Assembly (NCBI GenBank): GCA_934486735.1
Contig: CAKSQL010000001.1
Coordinates: 62,001 to 126,000, forward strand
Length of the DNA stretch: 64,000 nt
Source: an uncultured Clostridia bacterium
GTDB taxonomy: Bacteria > Bacillota > Clostridia > UBA1381
Direction of reading: 5' to 3'
A program made the translations under genes and the position numbers. A model generated the notes under the pieces. That model was not told where the DNA came from, made no database searches, and saw nothing but the letters and a program-made list of their open reading frames with translations. Positions 18,646 through 27,760 of the stretch are shown in pieces (the stretch's first letter is position 1; each line of letters begins with the position of its first letter).

Positions 18646-21282
18646 TTACATATTTTTAAATACAAAGACCTGATCCAGTCTTCCGACATAGAGCCTTGCC
18701 ACCACAAGATTTCCGACAACCAGGTCATTCATTGAGCCTTTCGTAATAACCTGTTTTGAATTGGAATCATCATATACAAGATATGACGCTTCGGCTCTGA
18801 GCTTTGCATTTATACATTCTCCGTCTCTTACCGCCACCCTGAGAAGATCACCGTTGACTTCCGAAACTCTTCCTATCACAATCTGATTACGGTAATGTGC
18901 TGCATTGTTATCTCCCTCGCTGCTTTTATCTGTAAACCACCTTTGAGGATTATCATCTATGCTGAAAGTCAGATTCTTTTCGACATATTCGACCTCGCCG
19001 CCGAAATTCAGCGCTACTCTGAACAAATCGCCTCTTTTTACTTCCTTGCCGTTTATCTTGAACGAATCCTCATCGGCAGGGGTAAACGCTTCCAAAACGC
19101 CGTTTCTCCATGCGTACATTTTTCTTACAACCAGCTCATCCTCGTCCAGTTCCTCTTGGAAATGGTCAACCATAACAAGCGGACTTCCGTCCACAATCTG
19201 CGCCGAGGAATCTCCGTATACCACAACCACAGGTGAATAATTATCCTCGGTCAGGTCATACACCTCGGTGACATAGTCCTTATCGGTCTGAAAATACGAG
19301 CCTGTGTAAAAGGCTATATCCTTTTCGCCGAAATCAGCCGAATCGGGGATAACCAAAACAGCCATATTCGATGGGAAGAAGCATTCAACCCATCTTGAAT
19401 ATCCCTGTCCGTCAAAAAGACCCTTTGTATTGTGCGCATAACGTCTGTTGAGCTTGCCTATCGATTTTCTGAAGCAGCCTGCCTCACGCAGCTGTTTATC
19501 CCGATCGCGGCTGTCGGTCGTATCAATCGCAATATCCAAATTGCTTATCTCGCCTGCGTCATTGACTGCATATCTCACCAGCTGCTTAACTGTATATCTG
19601 CCCTTCGACTCATCCTCAGGATCGTTTTGGAGCGTCAGCTGCTCATAGATATCCTCGTCCTTGATACTTTTTCCGTTGGAGCGGACTTTTTCTTTCAGCA
19701 AATAAGTCTGCCAGTTGTTGTCCGACTCATAAATTTTCACCTGTACCCTTTCGTTGTCGTCCTCCAGCATGGCTGCCTTGAACAAAACCCCGTACTTTCC
19801 CACGCTCTCGGTAGTCAGATACACCGCCTTGCCATATATATCAATATAGCATTCCACGTTTTTCGCAACCATTTCCTTGGCAGCCGACTCGTCGAGCAGC
19901 GGAGCATACTCCACCGTTGTTCCGTCTATAACAAGCTCTTCATCGCTGACCGATTTTAAAACTCCGGACACCTTTTCAATCAGAACATAGATATTAATTA
20001 ACCGTTTTGTGTCCCTCGTTCCCGAATCGGCGACAAGCAAAACATTGCCGTTCTTAATATCGGAAAACGCTTTCTTCTGCCCATTTATCCACACATTTAC
20101 CGTGCAATCCACAAGTTCTGCATTAACCTTCAACTGTTTTGCGTCTTTATCGTAAATATATATTTCCTTATCGTTCATCAGCGAATTTTGCACTGCAAAA
20201 AGCTCATAATCCGTCACAAAAATCACATCGTATTTATCGTCGCCGTCGTTATCGACAAGCTTCAGCTTTCCGTACTCCGGATCGATATCCTCCTCGTCCC
20301 AGCTGTCGATTCCGATACCGTTATAAATAACATCGGCAGTTTTTGAAATTTTGGCTTTCTTTGTCTTATCCTCAACGCTGTATTTGATAAGCTCTTTTTC
20401 CGCAGTCTCGATATCCTCCGACATAATCTCGATATCGCTGCTCTTTCTTTGGTCTGCATATGCATAGACCACAGTATCGTCATCGCTGCCGTCCGATTCA
20501 ACGACATACGCCTTTACCGCGTATCCGAGCAAATCCGAAGCTTCCTCCGCTCCGCAGCGATACACTGTGTCACCGAGCCTTATTTCGTCCTCGGAAATAT
20601 TGCTTTCGCCGTAAAGCGACGTTACTCCGTTTTCGGTTACTATTCCCTCCGATTCGTACATATTATAAACCTCGTTCATCATAAGTACGTTTTGGTTTGT
20701 CGAATAGCTTATCGAATTTCCGTCCGGCAAATAGTTCATAATCGGAGCGAAAAGAATATTGTACATAATCGATATCGCAGCTTCCTCGGTGAGTCCGTCG
20801 CCCTTTGCCGCGGACACTCCGTTGAAAATGCCAAGCTCCGCCGCTTTTTGGTCATAGCTTGCAGCTCCGCTTTCCACCAGCGGCGAATATCCCAAAGCGC
20901 AAACCGCGATGATTCCCGCCTCTTCAAGAGTTATGCTCTTGTTCGGCGCCATACTGTACTTGCTTATTCCTTTTATTGCTCCCTTTGCATAAACCGCCGA
21001 TACACTGTTATAATACGGATGGGAACTGTCAATATCCCTAAACTCAATTTCACTTGATGCATAATTTTCATATTTAAACAACCTGCAAATCATATTACAA
21101 AACTCAGCCCGCGTCAGCACATCATTTTCGGCAAAGCCATCATCTTTTATGAAATCTATCGCTTTAAGCAGACCGATTTTGTACTCAGGCACTTCCCCGT
21201 AGTCGATTGCCTGAGATACCTGTGCCTGTGCAAAGGAAAGTAAAAAAACAAGTGTCAAAACAATACTTATTGTTTTCTTCAT
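18646..21282 (-). CDS. SLH-domain surface protein, large beta-rich region
   Basis: The 878-residue exported protein has a signal peptide (to about AQVSQA). Two to three SLH repeats follow (about 35-150): NDVLTRAEFCNMICRLFKY, FRDIDSSHPYYNSVSAVYA and NKSITLEEAGIIAVCALGY. The remaining ~700 residues are acidic and beta-rich without a catalytic motif that I recognise; they contain repeated strand-turn blocks of the form VYAY/VIFV/VYGDSS. It is most likely a structural S-layer or scaffold protein rather than an enzyme. It sits between two other SLH genes with gaps of 17 and 16 bases. Confidence 0.7.
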   Translation of the reverse strand: MKKTISIVLTLVFLLSFAQAQVSQAIDYGEVPEYKIGLLKAIDFIKDDGFAENDVLTRAEFCNMICRLFKYENYASSEIEFRDIDSSHPYYNSVSAVYAKGAIKGISKYSMAPNKSITLEEAGIIAVCALGYSPLVESGAASYDQKAAELGIFNGVSAAKGDGLTEEAAISIMYNILFAPIMNYLPDGNSISYSTNQNVLMMNEVYNMYESEGIVTENGVTSLYGESNISEDEIRLGDTVYRCGAEEASDLLGYAVKAYVVESDGSDDDTVVYAYADQRKSSDIEIMSEDIETAEKELIKYSVEDKTKKAKISKTADVIYNGIGIDSWDEEDIDPEYGKLKLVDNDGDDKYDVIFVTDYELFAVQNSLMNDKEIYIYDKDAKQLKVNAELVDCTVNVWINGQKKAFSDIKNGNVLLVADSGTRDTKRLINIYVLIEKVSGVLKSVSDEELVIDGTTVEYAPLLDESAAKEMVAKNVECYIDIYGKAVYLTTESVGKYGVLFKAAMLEDDNERVQVKIYESDNNWQTYLLKEKVRSNGKSIKDEDIYEQLTLQNDPEDESKGRYTVKQLVRYAVNDAGEISNLDIAIDTTDSRDRDKQLREAGCFRKSIGKLNRRYAHNTKGLFDGQGYSRWVECFFPSNMAVLVIPDSADFGEKDIAFYTGSYFQTDKDYVTEVYDLTEDNYSPVVVVYGDSSAQIVDGSPLVMVDHFQEELDEDELVVRKMYAWRNGVLEAFTPADEDSFKINGKEVKRGDLFRVALNFGGEVEYVEKNLTFSIDDNPQRWFTDKSSEGDNNAAHYRNQIVIGRVSEVNGDLLRVAVRDGECINAKLRAEASYLVYDDSNSKQVITKGSMNDLVVGNLVVARLYVGRLDQVFVFKNM

Positions 21283-21298
21283 TCGGTAGCTTCCTCCT

Positions 21299-23044
21299 TT
21301 ATGCTAATTTATACAGTTCGTAAATCATTTTTGCCGCCTGCGCCCTTGTTGTAACTCCGTGCGGCTCAAAACGATTGTCGCCCACTCCGTTTATCAATCC
21401 GGCAGCTTTCATGACCTTAACGCTTCTCAGCGCCCAATCCGCAATATCTTCCTCATCCGCAAATTGCTCTGACGAATCATTATCCAGCGGCAGGTACATT
21501 CTCACCGCGGCACGATGCAAAAATGCGGCCGCCTCCTGACGGGTAATTGTGGTATTTTTTCCAAATAAACCATCATCGATTCCGCTTGTTATTCCTGTCG
21601 CAAAAGCCGATGCAACATATTTATAACTCCAGTCGTTTTTCGGAACATCCTCAAAATCACACTCGGCATCTTCATCAACCATATCTATTGCTTTCATCAG
21701 CATTGTTACAAATTCCGCGCGCGTTACATTTCCGCCCGGATTGAAGCTTTCGTTTCCGTCACCCGAAACAATCCCTGCGGCAGCAAGAATATTTATCTCG
21801 TTTTCCACCCACGAATAGTTTTCCAGATCGCTGAAATACTTCTTTTCGGGTACATTTTCTTCATCTTTTTTTGTATCTCCGGCAGTTGGAATCGAGCCTG
21901 ATATCACACTGCTTGCGGAAGAACCCTTTTTCGAGCTGCTGCTTCCGCTGCCTCCGCCCGAGCCGCCGCCGTTTGCCGTGCTGTCCGAGTTGTAGCTCTT
22001 ATATGCCTGCGCAACGGCTGATGCAAGCTGCTCCACATCGGTGAATCCGTCCGACGAATCCTTAAGCTTTTTCATCACGCCCTCCGCCTTTGCGTCCGAA
22101 AGCGACAGTATATCGCGATATTCCTTAACCGTATCGAGCTTTAAAATACCGGCATAGCTTTTCAAAACCCCGAGCAGCTTCGAGTAATGAGTATTGTTAA
22201 TCTCATACAAAACAATCGACTGAACGAAAATATCGTTAAGCTGCTCCGGCGCTGTGAACTCATTCTTTGCCGAGTGCGGCAGAACTACATCATAAAACCA
22301 GTTTTTTCCTGTCTCGTCCAAATTTTCATATGTAATATCTCCGTATGAAAAGCTGCACTTCGAAAAAATTTCTTCCGATTCAATAACTTCTTTAGCCGCC
22401 TGTCTGTCCTTTAATCCGTTCAGCCGCGACGTGATTATTGCATCGTTTATCGCACCGATATTTTTATCGTCGAATGCCTTACCGCTCTCCAAGCTGCCGC
22501 AAAGCACAAGCTTTTTCTCATCGGAAATTGCGTAATATTCTTCAATCAAAACATTATATAAATCAAAATAAATCTTGTTATCCTTATTATTCATAAAAAG
22601 CTTCAGACCGTTTGCGGAAGCTCTTGCGGCATTCAGTTCCGAGAAAAATTTCTCTCTGTTCTGCTCTGCGGCATACGAAAAATCGATTGATGCCCTATCG
22701 GTCCCGGCTGTTATTACATACGCCGTAAAATACCCGTCAACGGGTCTGCTTGTGTCCTTTCTGTCATACATCGGCATTTCGCAGCCGATTGAAAATTCTC
22801 CGTCCTCGCCGGCATATACCTGTCTTGCGGCATATGTATTGTCCGCATCAAGCATATCCGCGCCGTTTCTTGTCACCTGTATGTATACTCTTGATTTCGG
22901 AGTGGGTACAGCTCCGCTGATTGTAACTGTATTCCCGTTTACCGATATGGGATTTATTTTTGTCTCAGCCGCTGCAAAACATGGAATTGACAAAATCGTC
23001 AATACCAAAACCATTATATCTGCCAAAATCCTTTTCTTCTTCAT
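21299..23044 (-). CDS. Secreted protein with C-terminal triple SLH anchor
   Basis: The protein has a signal peptide, a small beta-domain (ISVNGNTVTISGAVPTPKSR), a helical region with several NREKFFSELNAARAS-type helices, then a Gly/Ser linker (about 360-385). Three C-terminal SLH domains end it: FSDLENYSWVENEINILAA, FEDVPKNDWSYKYVASAF and FADEEDIADWALRSVKVM. SLH domains at the C-terminus, unlike the N-terminal ones of its two neighbours, place the helical part outermost. Two starts are possible: ATG 23056 has AAAGGA directly against it, while ATG 23044 has a 12-base spacer and gives a cleaner signal peptide (MKKKRILADIMVLVL). It is the first gene after the repeat element. Function unknown. 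Confidence 0.72.
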   Translation of the reverse strand: MKKKRILADIMVLVLTILSIPCFAAAETKINPISVNGNTVTISGAVPTPKSRVYIQVTRNGADMLDADNTYAARQVYAGEDGEFSIGCEMPMYDRKDTSRPVDGYFTAYVITAGTDRASIDFSYAAEQNREKFFSELNAARASANGLKLFMNNKDNKIYFDLYNVLIEEYYAISDEKKLVLCGSLESGKAFDDKNIGAINDAIITSRLNGLKDRQAAKEVIESEEIFSKCSFSYGDITYENLDETGKNWFYDVVLPHSAKNEFTAPEQLNDIFVQSIVLYEINNTHYSKLLGVLKSYAGILKLDTVKEYRDILSLSDAKAEGVMKKLKDSSDGFTDVEQLASAVAQAYKSYNSDSTANGGGSGGGSGSSSSKKGSSASSVISGSIPTAGDTKKDEENVPEKKYFSDLENYSWVENEINILAAAGIVSGDGNESFNPGGNVTRAEFVTMLMKAIDMVDEDAECDFEDVPKNDWSYKYVASAFATGITSGIDDGLFGKNTTITRQEAAAFLHRAAVRMYLPLDNDSSEQFADEEDIADWALRSVKVMKAAGLINGVGDNRFEPHGVTTRAQAAKMIYELYKLA

Positions 23045-23093
23045 TCTTTCAGCCATTCCTTTCTATCAAGCCGTACCGGTTTTTGAGAAAACA

Positions 23094-23313
23094 GGGCTGC
23101 AGAAAAAGGCACAGACCGTTCAATGGCATAGATGCTATTGCAAAGATACAGCATTTTCTTGAAAATGTAGAAACTTGGGTAGAAATCCGCAAAACTGCGG
23201 ATTTCTATCTGTTTTTTACCCTTGAACCACACCTCAAACGCACCGCTTGGAGTACTCAGAGTACACCCCTTCGGGTGCGTTTGAAGCGTTCTGAACTCTT
23301 TTTTTACAACCCC
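23094..23313 (-). repeat. MITE-like element, copy 1 (220 bp)
   Basis: Read on the minus strand, this non-coding block starts GGGGTTGTAAAAAAAGAG and ends in the inverse of AGGGCTGCAGAAAAAGGCAC. These are imperfect terminal inverted repeats that also share CAGA, CG and TTCAA positions. Inside is a perfect hairpin, TAGAAATCCGCA / TGCGGATTTCTA. It matches copy 2 at 27586-27748 in the opposite orientation, with long identical stretches such as CAGAACGCTTCAAACGCACC and GAACGGTCTGTGCC. It has an extra ~45-bp palindromic part (TCAAACGCACC / GGTGCGTTTGA) absent from copy 2. No protein frame is supported. It fills most of the gap between two leftward surface genes. Confidence 0.7.
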
Positions 23314-23325
23314 GCATAAAGAAAC

Positions 23326-25341
23326 CTATTCGATAAATTCCGGTGTCGAAAGCGCCGGTCGCATCTCGTCCCATACAAATACCTTTACATATACATTTTC
23401 CATGCCGCTCAAATCGCAGCTCACCGTAAAGATTCCCGTTGTTTCGTCATAGCTTCCCACAGCTATTTTCTTAAGTTCGTTTGTATCCTTGTCATATACT
23501 GCCATATATTGTTGATTTTCGTATTGGTTTGCCACAGCGGTTTTGGCTGTCAAAACCGTACCCGGCATAGCTGCCAGCGACTGCACCGGTACATCTCCGC
23601 ACCAGAAACCGGTGTTGTCATAGTACTCGATTTTACTGATGCTTAAATTGTCAAAATACAGATTGCCGGCTGTGTTGGTCAGTGATGCAAAAATTACACC
23701 CTTAAGTGACTTCACCGACAGAGGATTTACATATTCTGTCTGTTCAACGCGCTTTCCGTCCACATATACGCTGTGATAGCCGACGCCGTCCTTGATTGTT
23801 GTTACCCAATCAATCTTATGCCATGTCATTTCCGACAATTGTGCCAGCTGCTTATTGCCGCTCTGACGGTTGAGCAGCACCTTGGCATTATGAAGATTCA
23901 GCGAATTTACATCCTTTTCCGATCTTAAGCTCATCAAAACGTTGTTGTTTCCTATGAAACCGTTTGCATAAATCTCAGCCGATGCCTTTATGATTCCGTT
24001 GTATATGTAATTATCCGAATTTAACATTCCATCGATTCGTCTTGCGTTATTCGTTCCGAGATTCAAGCTCTTGCCATGCTCGCTGTCAACCTCGACCGCT
24101 TTCGGACCGTTCTCCTCGGTGGTGTTGAGTATCTGCCAATATCCGTTGCCCGACTTATCGTCCCACTTGGTTGTTCCGTCGGTATACGAATTGAAATCTT
24201 CCTTAACCAGAACCTCCTCGCGGAATTTCGGCTCAACATAGAAGCTCATTTCGTCATAAGCAAAAGCCTCGGTGTCGTTCTTGGTGAACGCTTCGCACGC
24301 AACTGTGTGAGTTCCCGCCGTTGTCGGAGTGCATTCAAAGCTGAACGGATATGCTGTTGTTGTCGCTTTTTCTTCTCCGTCAAGATACCACACGACTTTA
24401 TTCACCGGGCTGTAACCTGTGTCTGCTCCCATTACGCTCTCTGCCCAAAACTTGAATATCTTTCCGTTCATAAAGGACGCATCCTTATAATCTCCGCCGG
24501 CTTTCAGTTCAAAGCTTGTTTCGTCATTTTCACCGATTAAATAACTATAATAATTATCCAGATATATGTTGTGGTCATTACTTGTGGCATTGCATACTAT
24601 TAAAAATGTTTTCGGTATTGTTCCATCAACCGCCTTCGGATTGAAGGTAGTTACCGGTGTTTTTTCATGAATAACCACATCATCAAAATACACGCTTATA
24701 TTATTCTTGGAAAAATCAAGAATTTGAGCACCGTTTGATTCTTTTTTGTCTCTGAAATCAAATACTGTCTTCACATGATGCCACTCGTTAAGCGACGCAT
24801 ATGTTTTGTGAGTATTTGTAACCTTATCGCGTATACTCAGTTTTCCCTGGTCGGAAACCGTCGAAAACAGGCGCAGCTCTTTCCAGTCACTCAATTGCAT
24901 CATAGCAATAAAATTATGAATAGGTTGGTCAAACATTATATCAAATTCCCAAACAAATACTCCTTCTGACGGGGTATAGCGATAAAAATTCTGACTGTTT
25001 ATTTTTTCACGTTCGCCTCTCTTGATTTTAAATACTTTGTCTCCCGGATATGCAGGGTTTGGGTCATTCACAATTGACACGCTGTCTGTTTTATAGCCCG
25101 TGATTGTCTCTCCGTCCTCACCATACACAGGTTCTTTTATTATTCCTTTATCCTTTTTAACATAAAATGCTTTTCCAATCATGAAATCTTTTTCTTCGGC
25201 GGGTACAGTATACGAACAATTCGATTCAAAATCTGTTCCCGAAACTGTCGGCACTGCCGCATCGGCAGGTATAACCGCCGCTGTTTGCAGCATAACTGCA
25301 CTTGCCAGACACGCTGCAAGCTTCCTGATTTGTTTTTTCAT
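23326..25341 (-). CDS. Secreted LamG-like protein with two ConA-like domains
   Basis: This 671-residue exported protein has signal peptide MKKQIRKLAACLASAVMLQT (cleavage near ADA). Two concanavalin A-like domains are seen. The first (about 40-270) includes WEFDIMFDQP, WHHVKTVFDF and NIYLDNYYSYLIG; the second (about 385-575) includes VLVKEDFNSYTDGTTKWDD, WHKIDWVTTI and GNLYFDNLSISKIEY. An Ig-like segment (about 285-375) separates them, and a ~90-residue beta-rich tail ends the protein. The start follows AGAAGGAA. The repeated domain pair suggests polysaccharide binding. It is flanked by the repeat element and the GH88 gene. Confidence 0.68.
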   Translation of the reverse strand: MKKQIRKLAACLASAVMLQTAAVIPADAAVPTVSGTDFESNCSYTVPAEEKDFMIGKAFYVKKDKGIIKEPVYGEDGETITGYKTDSVSIVNDPNPAYPGDKVFKIKRGEREKINSQNFYRYTPSEGVFVWEFDIMFDQPIHNFIAMMQLSDWKELRLFSTVSDQGKLSIRDKVTNTHKTYASLNEWHHVKTVFDFRDKKESNGAQILDFSKNNISVYFDDVVIHEKTPVTTFNPKAVDGTIPKTFLIVCNATSNDHNIYLDNYYSYLIGENDETSFELKAGGDYKDASFMNGKIFKFWAESVMGADTGYSPVNKVVWYLDGEEKATTTAYPFSFECTPTTAGTHTVACEAFTKNDTEAFAYDEMSFYVEPKFREEVLVKEDFNSYTDGTTKWDDKSGNGYWQILNTTEENGPKAVEVDSEHGKSLNLGTNNARRIDGMLNSDNYIYNGIIKASAEIYANGFIGNNNVLMSLRSEKDVNSLNLHNAKVLLNRQSGNKQLAQLSEMTWHKIDWVTTIKDGVGYHSVYVDGKRVEQTEYVNPLSVKSLKGVIFASLTNTAGNLYFDNLSISKIEYYDNTGFWCGDVPVQSLAAMPGTVLTAKTAVANQYENQQYMAVYDKDTNELKKIAVGSYDETTGIFTVSCDLSGMENVYVKVFVWDEMRPALSTPEFIE

Positions 25342-25443
25342 AGAAAATTCCTTCTTTCTTTTAAAAATTTATATAGTGCAGGCTCATCGCCTTTTTACTA
25401 AACCAGTTTATCACATTTGACCCCAAAAATCCACCAGCGAAAA

Positions 25444-26589
25444 TTACCAGTACATTTTCCAATCCCTTTTAAGTCTCACAAGCGCTTCAAGGTAGAAATA
25501 ATCTCCCCATGGCGTACATTCGTCCGCACTGTTACCCCGATGGTAAGTGGCATGAGTAATAAGACCGTTTGAGTTTTCGTTATTCTCCGTTGAACATTTA
25601 TCGATTACCGCATTAATTAACGATTTTGCCGCTTTGAGATATTCCACGCCGCACAAGCCCTGTTTATAACATTCCAGTATGCCGCATGCGGCAATTACGT
25701 TTGAAGAACTGTCTCTCGGTTCATCTCCGTCGGTAAAGCACAAATCCCAATACGCTATTTTATCCTCGGGAATATGATTTAAATAGTAGTCGGTCAGTCT
25801 GAACCAGTCCGACATGATATCGTCATCTTTTATATAGTGATTTTTCAGCATAAAGCCGTAAATGCACCATGCCTGACCTCTCGCCCATGCCGATTCGTCG
25901 CTGTAGCCCTGGTGCGTTTTTCCGCATTTCGGCAAGCCTGTCTCGGGGTCAAAGAAATATGTGTGATACGCAGAGCCGTCCTCTCGGATAACCACCGACC
26001 TTGTAGTGTTGAAGTGGGCCTCCGCCGCTTTTTTGAACTTCTCGTCCCCCGTCTCCTCATATGCCCAATACAAAAGGGGTATGTTCAAAAGGCAGTCCAC
26101 AATCAGTCTGTACTGATTCACATCGCCGACCTTTCCCCAAGCCTGGATAAACTGCCCTTTTTCGCAGAATCTTGTCAAAAGCAGCTCTGCCGCACCCAAT
26201 GCAGTTCTCCTCGCCGATGTATCTCCCGTCAGCTTATACTGCGCAACACAGGACAGCGTATACAAAAATCCCAGGTCGTGAGAGTCCACACCGTCTCTTT
26301 TTTCGATACGCATTTTAAAATCACCGATGTGATTTTTCGCAGCGTCCGAAAATTCCTCATCACCCGTCAACTCATAGCAAAGCCAAAGTATGCCTGTGTA
26401 AAATCCCTCTACCCATGAGCGATGATCCATAATCGGATATACATTATTCACACTTGCCTCCGGCGGAAATTTATCCACGAAATAGGGAATATATTTCTTT
26501 ACCCTCTGCACCGTCTGCTTTATTGCGGCATCTATTTTTTCCTCCGTAAGCTCCTTATAATCATTAAAACGTTCTTGGTTTTGAATCAT
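25444..26589 (-). CDS. GH88 unsaturated glucuronyl hydrolase
   Basis: This 381-residue (alpha/alpha)6-barrel enzyme removes the 4,5-unsaturated uronic acid left at the non-reducing end by polysaccharide lyases. The paired aspartates of the family are visible: Asp105 in VDSHDLGFLY and Asp165 in RLIVDCLLNIPLLYWA. The C-terminal STNENSNGLITHATYH-type loop and PWGDYFYLEAL are also typical. No signal peptide is present, so it works in the cytoplasm. GAAGGAAAG precedes the ATG. It is the natural partner of the heparinase-type lyase at 11653-13605, and lies divergent from the AraC gene that probably controls it. Confidence 0.88.
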   Translation of the reverse strand: MIQNQERFNDYKELTEEKIDAAIKQTVQRVKKYIPYFVDKFPPEASVNNVYPIMDHRSWVEGFYTGILWLCYELTGDEEFSDAAKNHIGDFKMRIEKRDGVDSHDLGFLYTLSCVAQYKLTGDTSARRTALGAAELLLTRFCEKGQFIQAWGKVGDVNQYRLIVDCLLNIPLLYWAYEETGDEKFKKAAEAHFNTTRSVVIREDGSAYHTYFFDPETGLPKCGKTHQGYSDESAWARGQAWCIYGFMLKNHYIKDDDIMSDWFRLTDYYLNHIPEDKIAYWDLCFTDGDEPRDSSSNVIAACGILECYKQGLCGVEYLKAAKSLINAVIDKCSTENNENSNGLITHATYHRGNSADECTPWGDYFYLEALVRLKRDWKMYW

Positions 26590-26677
26590 TTTTTCTTTCC
26601 TTCCGCATCAATTTCACTGTTCATTTTTAATATAACATAAAAAAAATTAAATTTATATGCATTTTATCAAAAAAATA

Positions 26678-26706
26678 TTGCATTTTGTTCAATTTGATGA
26701 TATACT
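26678..26706 (+). promoter_or_regulatory. Promoter for the AraC-family gene
   Basis: TTGCAT (26678-26683) and TATACT (26701-26706), spacing 17, about 20 bases before the AGGGGGG ribosome site. The divergent AT-rich 138-bp gap must also hold the GH88 promoter; I see no equally good match for it on the minus strand. Confidence 0.65.
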
Positions 26707-26727
26707 TTATATACAGGGGGGAAATTT

Positions 26728-27576
26728 ATGCTGAATAATTATTTTATAGAAAAAAAAATGGATTTCAATAACAAATCATACAATGTACATATGCATGACT
26801 TGTACGAAATAAATTTTATACTTACCGATGGAGTGGATATTCTTGTAAACGACACCATGTATACATCAAAATGCGGAGACATATTTATTTTTCCGCCGTT
26901 TTCATTCCATCGCGCAAATTTCAACCATGTCTGCTACAACAGATTTTTAATCTACTTCAGTGCAAACGCAATTTCCACAGCTATAGGCGTGCTGACACCG
27001 GCTTTGAATTTTTTGAAAAACGTTCAGATTAATGTCATTCATCTGAACAAAAAAGATATAAATGAAATGACAAATTTACTTGAAAAAGCATTTGCCACAC
27101 AAAACAAACACGGACTTTTTTCCGACTTTGACAATATCTGCGTTTTCGGAAATATACTCTCTTTCATGATAAGTAAAATTGATATGGAAAAATGTCTGAA
27201 TCCCGCAAGAACGCACGATAACGACATTTCAAAAATACTGTCATACATAACTGAAAATATTGACGGAGAACTGACGATAGAAAGTATATGCAACGAATTT
27301 AACATAAGCAAAACAACGCTTTGGAGCATGATAAAAAATGCAACGGGAATTTCGACAAAAGAATATATTTTAAAAAAGCGTATCTCTCTTGCTATGGATT
27401 TATTGATAAATGACATGTCGGTGACGGAGGTGTCCAACCGCTGCGGCTTCAACTCATATGCCCATTTTATACGCACCTTTACAAAAATCGTCGGGATTTC
27501 ACCATATAAATACGGCAAACGCTCCTTGTATGTGCGCGACTCTCTCATTCCCGCCGATTTGTCGGAACAGAACTGA
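26728..27576 (+). CDS. AraC-family transcriptional regulator
   Basis: The 282-residue protein has an N-terminal cupin-like sensor domain (about 10-100), YNVHMHDLYEINFILTDG and CGDIFIFPPFSFHRANF. The C-terminal double helix-turn-helix spans about 180-275: LTIESICNEFNISKTTLWSM, and MSVTEVSNRCGFNSYAHFIR followed by TFTKIVGISPYKY. Such proteins usually bind a sugar and activate nearby catabolic genes. The divergent GH88 gene is the obvious target. The start follows AGGGGGGAAATTT. The stop lies about 10 bases before repeat copy 2. Confidence 0.88.
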   Translation: MLNNYFIEKKMDFNNKSYNVHMHDLYEINFILTDGVDILVNDTMYTSKCGDIFIFPPFSFHRANFNHVCYNRFLIYFSANAISTAIGVLTPALNFLKNVQINVIHLNKKDINEMTNLLEKAFATQNKHGLFSDFDNICVFGNILSFMISKIDMEKCLNPARTHDNDISKILSYITENIDGELTIESICNEFNISKTTLWSMIKNATGISTKEYILKKRISLAMDLLINDMSVTEVSNRCGFNSYAHFIRTFTKIVGISPYKYGKRSLYVRDSLIPADLSEQN

Positions 27577-27585
27577 CACTTCTCA

Positions 27586-27748
27586 GGGATGTAAAAAAGA
27601 GTGCAGAACGCTTCAAACGCACCCGACGGTGTTCAAAGATAGAAATTCCGCATTTTTGCGGATTTCTATCTAAATTTGTACCTTTTTAAGCAAATTAACT
27701 TTGCAACAGCATCTATCTTTGAACGGTCTGTGCCTTTTTTACAGCCCC
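27586..27748 (+). repeat. MITE-like element, copy 2 (163 bp)
   Basis: It starts GGGATGTAAAAAAGAG and ends TTTTTTACAGCCCC, so the ends are imperfect inverted repeats of about 30 bp. It contains GATAGAAATTCCGCA / TGCGGATTTCTATC as an internal hairpin. It is the inverted partner of the element at 23094-23313 and lacks the extra palindrome found there. It sits between the AraC stop and the tail of the mannosidase pseudogene. I see no clear target-site duplication. Confidence 0.7.
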
Positions 27749-27760
27749 ATTTTTTACGCT

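Noticed and set aside
23094..27748. CRISPR array
   Set aside because: Only two copies in opposite orientation 4 kb apart, with no regular spacing and no cas genes.
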